From: Siphlonurus alternatus
Lineage: Eukaryota; Arthropoda; Insecta; Ephemeroptera; Siphlonuridae
Reading direction: 5' to 3'
Length of the DNA: 64,000 nucleotides
Assembly: GCA_949825025.1 (NCBI GenBank)
Contig: OX463778.1
Coordinates: 13,726,171-13,790,170, forward strand
Position 1 is the stretch's first letter. Each line of letters starts with the position of its first letter. The translations under genes and the position numbers were made by a program. The notes under the pieces were generated by a model. It was not told where the DNA came from and searched no databases. It worked only from the letters and a program-made list of their open reading frames with translations. Below, piece after piece: positions 12,227 through 24,100 of this stretch.

Positions 12227-15200
12227 CTGTGGCAAACATATCAAACACATGTAGCAACTTGACACATTTTTTAATGTAATTGGGATGATCAAACTTTTTT
12301 TATTTATATTAAGCTTATTTTCTTATCTCTTTTCACTGATTATTATAGTGATAACGATTTTTAGTAATAAATAAAACCTTAATAATATAAATAAAACTCG
12401 ATTGATCACAGGAGTTTTATAACATAGGATAATGGAGTATCGACCTCATTTTTTTTTATTGCAGAAATGGATAGAGGGTGCAAAGTTCTGCTAGACTAAT
12501 TTTTTTCAGATTTTTTACAGACCGGGAACTATTTTTAAATAATTATTGAAAGTTCTTTTTGTGACGTCACGAGGCGCCGCTCCTTAAGAAAAGGATAGGA
12601 CTTGCCGCCTCGTGACGTCACAAAAAGGACTTTCAATAACTTTTTAAAAATAGTTTCCAGTCTGTAAAAAATCTAAAACAAATCAGAGTAGCATAACTTT
12701 GCACCCTCTATCCATTTCTGCAATAAAAAATGAGGTCGATACTCCATTTAATTAATAAAAGTATTTCCTTTTACTCCAAATTTTTGTATTATGTTATTCT
12801 ACAATAAAAAAATTTGAGGTCGATACTCCATTAAAGTCTGGAATATCTTGCAGCAAAATCGTTATTATAATAAAATTTATAATGTTAAATTACATTAACT
12901 CAATTTAATTGTTAATCTCTAATTTATAACATAATCATATCCTTTTTGCTAATTTCTGACGTGACTTTTACAAAAGCCCATGCAATATAAAATTACGTAT
13001 ATATAACATTTAATTAATTTAACAATTATACAACAAAAATTGATTTGAATGCATTTGGTTGTTCTTATTTTGAAATTAAATTGAATTAGTTTAAATTTCC
13101 ATCATATTAAAAAACTAAGCAATTGAATCTAACATTATTTAAAATTATTTCTTAAAGAAATTTGGCATCATAATGAACCAATAATGTTGTACATTTCTAA
13201 TTTTTTAGTTTCGAGTTTTATTTTTTCCCCCAACGATCGACTTACATCACAGGGCGATCTCTCGGCATCTGTAAATCCTGCACAGATGTGGTCTGCCGAG
13301 ATGAGACCGTTGTAGTGTTTGGTGGAGTTGCACTCCTTGAGGTCAATGGTCGGCACTGGCAAGTAGTGCAGGTACTGGCTCAGAGAACCGTCCCCTGCAA
13401 ACAAAGGCAACCTGCTTAGTAAATTTGCACTTCCCAAGTTACCCAATTGCTTCGATCGCGGTAACTTTAAAAATCTAAAGGTGCATTTCCATGGAGCGAT
13501 GTCAAGCGAGGCTTGGCGCGGCGAGAAAGGCGCACTTGCTTCAATATAATATTGCGGCCATGCAGTTGGCGTGGAAAAATCACTTTCCCGCAGTGATTAA
13601 ATCGCGCCGCGATTTTCCCACACCAACATGGCTGCCATATGACATTGAAGCAAGTGCGCCTTTCTTGCCGCGTTAAGCCCCGCTCTACATTCGCTCCATG
13701 GAAATGCACCTTTAAGCTAACTTGCTATTCAGAAGAAAAAAATTTAATGTTACCTTAATCTCTCCTCCTTTTCTCTATGATAGAACTTTACCTTGAATAT
13801 TTACTGTTGCCATGCATGTAAATTAAATTATAATCACTTCGTTTTTAAAAAAAAATAAATAAGAAAAAACATCAACTTACATAGCGCAAAGTATTAACTA
13901 AATCAATAACTTCGAAAGGGTTGAAGATTTAATTCACAAGTAAATATCAACACAATTAAGACTTTAGACTTTTATAATAAGTTTTATTCAAATATGCTTT
14001 GAATTGAGATGCTTTAGCTGCTGATATGGCTTTACAGTTAAGACTAAACAAGAATATAATATTATTAATGTATGCAAAAATAAATTGAATTTATTAATTA
14101 AAAACTATACTCACGAGCATCACGAGAGTTGTATCCCCAGCCGGCAGTGACACAGAGCTGTCTGGGCTCGATGCTGCGGCCCGTGAGGCAGATGGCACCC
14201 ACCACGGGTCCTGTGAGGCTGAGAGGACGAGCCAGGCGCACCAGAGCCACGTCCTGCTCGTACAGGAAGCGGTTGAAACGCGCTTGAGGGTGTGCCACGA
14301 TGGCGCGCACCTCGCGAGACTGCATCTTGTGCGCGTCATCGTCAGGCATGAACACCGAGCCACCGGCGAAAACTTGCCACTGGTCAGCGGACAAACTGCG
14401 GTCCCTGAATCACACAAGAAGGAGAATTAATAAGATGAAGATAAAAAATGGTTATATTATAATGGAGTATCGACCTCAATTTTTTTTATTGCAGAAATGA
14501 AAAGATGTTGCAAAGTTATGCTACCCTGATTTTTTTCAGATTTTTTAGAGCCCGGGAAGTATTTTTAAAAAATTATTGAAAGTTCTTTTTGTGACGTCGT
14601 GAAGCGGCGCTCCTTAAGAAAAAGATAGGACTTTCCGCCGCGTGACGTCACAAAAATGACTTTCAATATTTTTTTTAAAAAAAATACTTCCCGGGCTCTA
14701 AAAAATCTGAAAAAAATCAGGGTAGCATAACTTTGCACCCTCTTTCCATTTCTGCAATAAAAAAAATTAGGTTGATACTCCATTATGAATAACTAACGTG
14801 TATATATACATCACCTGTTTACATTTCCACATTGAATTTTATAAAATATTAACGAAACACTCTTATGGCCATAAGTTGCAGCCAACCCATCCTAGAAAAA
14901 TCGGAGAATTATCCGAGAAATTTAATGTTAATTAGTAAATAATCCACGGATAATCCTCAGATTATTCTCGGATAGGTGGCTGCAACTTACGACCATCAAT
15001 GTGCTCTATTCCCTATTGGCCCATATCATTAACGTTTTTTTTTAATCAATTAAAATATATGGTATAACAAATTTCAATGAGTGGACAAAATAGTCACCAG
15101 GCGCTCAACTTTAACAAGAATACACGAAAAGAGCTAGCGGCCGGCCTGAGTGAGCAAAATAAAACCAATTACGCAGCTATGTATTTATATTGTAATAAAA

Positions 15201-18141
15201 GAAATATATATATAAAAAAAATTATAATTAAATAATAATATATTTCTATGCATGCAGTATAGGCGTAGCAGTAATTAATATGTTTTTATTTTTTTAATGT
15301 GAAATATAATTATATGTAATATAATATAATATTTTTGTATTTACTGCAATGTTAGCTTACTGGATTACTGTGCGCAGCATTATGTATTGTATTAATGGCC
15401 ACTGTAATTCCCAATTGCTTTAATGGTCTTCTTCGATTGTTAACAAAATTATAAAAAACGTATTAATATGCCTGAATTGCGTTTAAATTTTTTACTGACT
15501 GAAATTAAAATTACGATGAAACGAAGTTTTAAGCTCGAACACTATTTATAAGAAGCACATTTTGTAATAACCAAAAATCATTTCTATGTAAAATTAAGTG
15601 GTGCCTTCACAACTTACTTGTTAGTGAGGCAGCTGAGAGATACGAGGAGCCACATTGGGCTGACGATGCTGGCGGTGCAGCCCGCGCGGTGCTTCGTGTT
15701 GTACACCAGAGCCACCGAGGGCCACTGTCCGTCAGCGGCCCGGTCCCCTCCCACCAGGCGAGCCTCCAGACCTACACCAGCTCCTTGGGGACGACCGCAT
15801 GCTGCAAGTACAGTCAAGTGGTTATGGTTATATGTTGCATAGATTGCCTGAATGCTTATAAGTTACTGGTGAAAATATACAATGTTTAGGAGGGTACGTG
15901 CCATGGTATTACCGCAACACTACATAAAAAAATATGCAGAAAATAAATTTATAATAGTAGCATAACTTAAATATTTATGTATAGATAATATAGATTGATG
16001 CAAAAAGATAATATAATGTTAAATTTATTTAGATCGATACAGTTCATTGTTTAGAGTAACTGAAAAAAAAAAATGCATTTTTTTATTTAATAATATTTTG
16101 CGTAATGCATACAAAAATAAATTTGCGTTAAAAGGCGTATTCACATGGCGGTTTTTATCATGCGGCGCGACGCGAATAATGCGCACTTGCTGTGACATCC
16201 ATTTGCGGCCATATTTGGCTATTAAAAAAAAAAAAGAACATCGCAATTAACGCGATTTCGCTGCCGCAACCTGGCGAATTCGCTCGCCGCATAGAATTTT
16301 ACAGCTTGTGTGACAAAATGCGTCGCATCACTCGCATCGCCGTTGTCACCATTTGAATCCGCCTTTAAGATTTTCAAAACAGTGAAGGTGTCTTTTAGTA
16401 AAAATTCCACAGTACATATTTTTTTCTGTCCCCTTTCATCCTCCTCCCCCCCCCCCACCCGTTATTATAATTAAAATGAAGACATTAACTTGGAGCAGTG
16501 GAAATAATGTTACAGAGATGAATTTGAAAACTTACTGAAGTCCTGGCACGAGATCTCGACCGCCTTGCCGGAGCTGCAAGCTTGATGAGGCGCCTTCTCA
16601 AGTGCGCCCAGGAGGGGTGAGCTGGTGGCGTTTCCTGCAGATGGCTTGAGTTTGAGCAGACGCTCCTCACCCTCGGGAAGTGCGGGGAACTCCGTAAACA
16701 CCGCCTCGCTGCAACAACAAGCAGTTGGAGAACATAAGCAAAGGTGAAGGGTAAAGAGTATTTGTTTTCTTTTGTTATTCATATTAAATACCAGTCGCAA
16801 TATTCAGTATGTTGTAATGGGGTACTGACCAAAAGAAAAGTTTCAAGTTTTTGTCATTATTTTAAAAGCCACGAGAATTTCATGAAGAACAAGCCCTATT
16901 ACAACATTCTACGACAATTTCCTGATTTTATATGAATTTTTAAAACCTCTCAAAAATGACGTCATAGCATTGAATCTTAAATGGGAAAATAGATCAGTTA
17001 ACATTGCCAAATCCCATATACTTAATATTGAAATGTAACCAAAACTTCATTTGCAAGGTTTTCAGGTACTAGAATCACGATAATGAAGGTTTGAAATTCG
17101 TACTTCAATAACTTTTCTTTTTAGCAATGTTAACTGATGCATTTCCCCATTTAAGATTCAATGGTATGACGTCACCAAAAAAAGTTTTAAAAATTCATAT
17201 AAAATCAGCAAATTGTCGTAGAATGCTCTAATAGGCTCGTTCTTCATAGAATTCACAGTACTTTTTACTAGTATTGCTAACTCAAATACCGGTCAGTACC
17301 CCATTATAGTAAAAATTTATAACAAAATATTTAAAAAAATTTAAAGAACAGTAAAAATAAAATATGAATTATATTATTATTTATTATAATTATAAGTTAT
17401 AAAAAAATCGCACTTGGACAAACAAATAATATATAAAAAACATAAATTCTCAACACATTTTTATATTTTATGATTAACGTAAATTGTAACTTCATGATGT
17501 CCAAGTCCAACATTGATTGCCAATCAATGATCGATTTAATTTAATTCTCTCAATTTTTTTAATTGAGAGAATTAAATATAATATATATCTTTATATATTG
17601 CAGTCAATTTATTAGTCAATTAATTGAATTAATATGGACTGAATAACACAACAAAACGTATTATAAAAGGCGGATTCAGATGGCGACAACAGCGATGCGA
17701 TGCGATTCGATTTTAACGCAAAAGCTGTGAAATCCTATGCCATGAGCGAATTCGCGGTTGCGGCGGCGAATATCGCGTTTAATTACGATGCTCTTTTTTT
17801 AATTGCCAAATATGGCCTCCAATGGATGTTACAGCAAGTGCGCATTATTCGCTTCGCGTCGCCTGATAAAAATCGCCATGTGAATCCGCCTTAATTAAAT
17901 GTGAATAAATAAATTACTAAATAAAACATGTATATTTTGCAACGTGAGCTCACCTGTATCCCAGAGCTTGGCAAGCAGAGTTACTCCACGAGTTGTCCCA
18001 GGAGTCTGAGCACACAGGAAGCCATTCCTCTGCAGAGGACCTGAGTGGAGAACATTAGGAATTAACCTCAGAAGTTCTGAAGTACATAAATCGAGTACGT
18101 AACGTAATTACAATAATACATAACAAACAAAAACTGCGAAG

Positions 18142-18198
<57 letters not shown>

Positions 18199-21100
18199 AA
18201 AATTGAGCTGAAGCAAAAATAGTAAATAAAAATAATTAATCATCAATAAAACAAGTTCTAAATTAACATGCAATTAATCTATATGTAAAAAAAATGTTTA
18301 GGAAAATGTCAAAAAAATTGATAAATTGGTTTCAATCACTAACAGCAAGTACTCAATGTAAAAAAACATGTATATTTATAGTTGTGATTTTACCTGACTT
18401 GCAGCCGCATGGTGTCATTGTTGATTCGCAGGCATCCCCATTCGTCGCTCAGGTCAGGACACTGTCCTTCACCATCGCACACCTGAGATTTGGCCACGCA
18501 GCCTCCCGCAGAACAGCTGAATTGGTCCAGTGAACAGTCTGGGAACAAGAATTAACGCTGTATCAGCACGCAAGAAATTATTTCTTTTATTATTTTATAG
18601 TTTCATTTATATCGTATGTATGTATATATTTTAAACATATCAAAACATTTAAAAAAAAATGAGCGACCGGAAATATTAACGTTGCGATACCTTTTTTTAT
18701 TCTTATCTCACTTGCATTTAAAAAAAATAATTTTATTTTCATTTTAATTGAGACGTTGAATAAAAAAAAAATCGCGGCGTTAGCAAAAAGATGTCAGAAT
18801 TTTAAAGCATGCAAGTATACGCGATATCAATATTTGTGGCGCGTCGATCTATAATAATAATAATCACTAATGTTTTAGTTTCACATCAATTTCTTTGTTT
18901 CAATATTTTTTAAATTGATATAGAAACCTTGTGCTGATAATTTACTCTGCAGCAGTGCAGCTACAACTCACCACACAGTTTCTCGTCGTCTCCTTGAGCG
19001 CAATCCTTGCGTCCATTGCATCTCCAAGCCTGAGGGATGCACCAGCGCTCTGGACACATGTACTCCTGGTTGCCACATGACGCTGAAATAACACAAGCAG
19101 GTAAGAATCCCAAAAAAGACGGTTTTCGACTCTTCTGATTATTAGTTAATATAATATCTAAATTCAGTATCTCATTGAGAGGTGGTTGAACTGGTTGATT
19201 GGCTCACCTTGGCAGTTCTGCTCATCGGTGTGGTTCTCACAATCGGCCTTGCCATCACATTGCCACAACAGTGGGATACAACGGCCAGATGGACATCTCA
19301 GTTCATCAAATTTGCACTGCCAGTTGCCTGTAGAGAAAATAATGATTTTCCTTATTAAATATTTTCTATCCTATATACATTAAAAAATGCGCGCGCGGTT
19401 TGTGGTTTACTATACATGACGTAATACCTTGCTGAAAAATCTTATCAAGAACTTGCAAGATCTTGTAAGTTCTTGCCAAGTTAAAAGATCTTGTCAAGAA
19501 CTTGCTAAGATCTTGCCAAGTTTACGAGTTTTAATTTCTTGGTTAAATCTTAGCAAGGATGAGACAAGATTTTGTCCAAAACTTTCCAAGAAATTGCCAA
19601 GATCTTGTCTTCCAATTTCTTGGATAAATCTTACCAAGAAAAAATCTTGCCAAGTACTTGGTAAGATCTTGGTAAGATTAGCAAGTAGTAAAAAATGTCA
19701 ATGAAACTTTGCCACTGGAGTAGAAATATCAATAAAAAATTTACTATATTTAATTCTTCATTTAAGAAAAAAAAATATTAATTTAAATATTTTTCAAGAT
19801 CTTGGTAACAAGATCTTGGCAAAGGGGAAGTAAGGGGAAGTAGTTGACAGTTGGAGTGGAAATTTCCCTTGACGCATCGCGTCAGTAAAGGACGCTATGT
19901 TTGTAGTGATGACACGTGTTGTGCAACAACTCACCAAGAGGACTCCTATTTTGTTGTTAATAGTTCGTTTCAATCCAATCCTTGTGCTTACATAGTTAAA
20001 TAAGTATATAGTGTACTACTGTAATATGTTTTTTTGCACAAATGTCAACGGAAAGGTAAGTAATATGCATGTGACTGATGTGACGCCGTACTTTCCATTG
20101 GCGGGAATATTGTTATAAAATTTATGTATGTGAAACTATAATAACTGTATTTTGTTAAATATAATATAATGTTGCTAAGTCTTAGTATTGTTGAACTAAA
20201 TATTTTTATTATTTCATGGCGATGATTTAGTATTTAAATATTTTAAAGTATACACCAACTGAATTTGAACCTTAATTACATATGACTGAAGGTTCAAAAC
20301 AGTTTTATATTATATTTTATACCCATTTAAGCATATTATGTATTGCAATCGTTCATTCATAAGAGAAAAAGATTATAAATCACAATGAGCATGTTGTATT
20401 TTTGATAATTAAGTCAAATTTACAACAAAAATTGTCAAGATTTTGCCAAATAGTTTCAACATTCAGCCAATATATGTGCAAATTTTAACCAAGAAATGTG
20501 CAAGATCTTGGCAAGTTTTAAACAAGATCTTGCCAAGTTTTTCGTACGATTGTTGTCAAGATCTTGTAAGATCATGTCAAGTTCTTGCAAAATCTTGACA
20601 AGTTCTTGTAAGATCTTGACCCAAGATCTTGTGAAAAGAACATGCCAAGAACTTACCAAAATCTTAAAGTAAGATCTTACCAAGATCTTAAGATGTTTCA
20701 GCAGGGTAAAACTTATTACTATAGCTGTAATTATATCGTACGGCCGTACGGGTATATGAAATAATAGCAGCTAGGAGAATTTTTTAATCAAAAAATAAAT
20801 ACAACGTACCACAATCTGCTTCATCGCTGGCATCATTGCAGTCTACGATTCCGTTGCATACAAGATGTCTTTTCAGACACTGGCCATTGGAGCACTGAAA
20901 TCCCCAAAAAATTGATTAAAGTTAATTTAGTTATTTAAGTTATTTATTTCATTACAACCCCCAGCTTACCTGGAAATTGCCGGGACAGCCGTCCTCAATA
21001 CAGCCTAACTCGTCTGAGGCATCGGAGCAGTCATTGACAGAGTCACACTTTGCAGAGAGACTGACGCATGGGCCAGAATGAGAGGTACCGTTCACACACT

Positions 21101-24100
21101 GGAACTGGCCTAGAAACAAACATGAAGTTTTAAATATGCAGTTTTTATTAAGTTTTGTACTAATTGCATTATGTATTAATTAAAAATCAACGCAAAAACT
21201 GCAGAAAGATATATAAAAATTATACAATTTAGCTTAATTATTCTTTTTAACATTTCTCATAATATTTTGCATTATTTTATAATGATAAATTAAAATAAAA
21301 AAAATTATCTGAAATGTTTATTTGAAATGTAAATTAGTTAAAATAATGTACTAATTATATCTCCTCTCCTTCACACAAGCAGCACGTGCTCCAAATATAC
21401 AAAGCTCCAAAGTTACCTGCTGTGCACTTGGAGAATCCTGCAGTTGTGGGATCTGCAGTGCTCATTGGTTGTGGCGGTGCCACTTCCTCAAACACAGGCG
21501 CAGGGGGCCGTGAAGTCGTACTTGTTTGGGTCTCTGAGGAGGTGGTTGAAGAAACCTCAGCAGATTTATCCTCCGGAGATACATATTTTTTCTCTTCCTT
21601 TGGTTGCTCTTGTACATTCTCGGTTTCGGTCTTCTCTGCATTCATCTCAACAGTCTTTTGTGTTAGATTTTCTTCCTTGCCATCTGTAGACTCAGGTGTA
21701 ATCATAATGTTTTCTGTATTTGATTCTTCCTTTGATTTTTCTAAATTAATATCTTCTTCAGTGCTCTTTTCAGAAACAGTCTCGGTGGGTTTTTCTGTGT
21801 CAATTTCTTTGTCATCTAAATTTAAAAGTTTAGAATCTGTGTTTTCTGCAATATTTTCTTCTTTTGGAGCCTCTGTGGTCATTTCTTCCTTGCTATTTTC
21901 TGTTGTTAAATTAGAAATTTCAACACTTTTTGTCTCCAATTCCTTTTCTGAAGAATCTCTTTCTGTTTTAGCTTCTTCTTCTTTGCTAGATGGCTCAGCT
22001 TCATTTGCAATCTCCTCCATAAATTTACTCTCAGTGGTATCTTCCGTTATACTCGTCTTACTCTCAGATTCAGCTCCAATTTCAGTAACATTTTCCTCTT
22101 TACTTCCCTCAGTAACTATCTCATCTGTAAGAGATTTCTCGATTAATAATTCTGTTTTATCGTCAGCAATTTTCTTTTCACTTTCAGGATGTTGTGTACT
22201 TATTTCAACTGGTAGCACCATGTCTGTAACTGTTTCTTCATCTTTCTCTGTAGTCATCAAAGGTTTCTCAGAATCTAGAGATTTGAGACGAATGTCTATC
22301 ACTCCTTCTAAGTCATCTGCCTGTGGTGTTGTGAATGGGACGTCAGTCGTGACTTCAGAATCAGAATGAACCTCAGTGTCCAAAGCAAATCCAAGCCTAT
22401 CTATCTTCCTATGTTCTTCTTTATCTTTTGTATCCACTACTTCTTCAATTTCTTTTTCAGGTTTATTCTTATATGTTTTTTTCTCAGGTTTTTTAGTAAC
22501 AGTCTCTTCTGTAGAATGTTTAATAGATTCTTCTGTCACAGGTTTCTCATTAAAAATATTTGATATTTCTTCATTTTCAGTTTTTTTCTCTTCTTGAGTT
22601 TCACTTTCTAATTCATGAAAAAGATTATATGAATGTTCTTCAGCAGGATGCATGCTTGAGCTTTCACTTGGAGAATGAACAATATCTTGTTCAGCATGAG
22701 ATACCACAATGTCATCACTTATTGATTTTTCTGCACTTTTTGTTGTTGTAGAAGTGATGGGATGATCATCTGAAATGGTTAATACAGGAGTATTAACAAC
22801 TTCCTTTTCTTTTAGGAAAATATCATTTAATTCTTGATTATCTGATGGATGTTGCAGACTATCATTATGTTTTGTTGGAGGGGTTGTGCTGAATTTTGTG
22901 TCAAATATTTCATGCTGTGTGTCATCAAATCGAGGTGCTTTAAGAGGTTTCTGTGGTTCGTTTTCTTCGTGTGGTCCCAGTAAATCGTTGTTGGCATCAT
23001 AGTCCACTTCCTTCTCAATTTCTGGCTCAGACGTAGGCTCGTGTTCTATCGACGCCATGTGATGAGTTGTAGAAGGGGATGGTGTAATTTCTACATGTTT
23101 TGACGTTGCTTCATTCGTTTTGTCCTCATCTGGAGTATCACTTTTTACTTCAAATATATTTTCTGTTGATGTAACAATTGGGATTTCTGTCATGGTGGTT
23201 GTCTCGGAATTACTGGCAATGTGGATGCTTGTATCAAGTGAGTGAGCAGTTGATGAACTTGTTTCGATCGGCATTTCCGTTATAGTTTCTGTTGCTAGTA
23301 TAATTTTCTTCTCCTCAGCTTCCTGCTGTAGTGAAGTCAATTCCTTCTCAGTGACATTGTTTGACCTCTCGTCTAGCTCAGAATGTTTTTTCTGTGATGT
23401 TTCGTCCATACCTTCACTAAGAATACTTTTCAGCACTGATAAAGGCTCAGATATATCATTCGAAGAGTTATGCTTTCCAACATGTTCAATTACAGATTCA
23501 TGGTGTACATGGTGACCAGTGCTGTCATTGTGGACGTTACTTGCACTAATTGTATGGATCATTTGATCCATCAAATGTACTTCAGAATTGTTTAAGTGAC
23601 TTGATATGTTAACTGCAGGTTCAAGACCTGCAGCAATATGGACAAGAGAATCTTTCTCTTCCTGTGATTCAGACGTAAAGACCTCCTCAGATTTTAAATT
23701 TGATTTCTCCTCATTCGATGTATTGAGTGGAAGCAAGTGAACAATTTCTACGTGATGAGGAAGAGAATTCTCTTTATGTGACATTTGCATTTCATTGTCT
23801 CTGGAGTGAGATTTCTCCATCATTGCCATTGTTTCGTGGTCCATGTGGGTGGCACCAGCGCTGTCAGGGTGGAGTCGTGCTGTTGTTTCAATTTCTGCCC
23901 CCGACTTGTCATTGCTGATCATGTGATCGTCAGGCAGCAGTGGCATATCTAAATCAGCTCGGTGTTCTCGTCCAAGTTCATTCTCCTTATTCTTTTTAAT
24001 TGGAGTTTCAGAGCTTACATATTCTTTTTCTTTTGGCATTGGTTTAGGTTTTACTTCCATAACAACAGGCATGTCTAGAGCATCAAAATCATTATCATCT

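Noticed and set aside
12029..15801. Calling the protease domain an active trypsin
   Set aside because: The His57 and Ser195 positions are Ser and Glu; the fold is present but the catalytic triad is not.
19429..19704. 91-codon ORF in intron 11
   Set aside because: It translates the AAGATCTTG repeat array; no independent coding evidence.
21386..22369. 327-codon plus-strand ORF
   Set aside because: It lies exactly antisense to the Glu/Lys/Ser-rich stalk exon. Biased codons on the coding strand keep the opposite frame open; the product is a Ser/Val/Phe-rich shadow with no domain.
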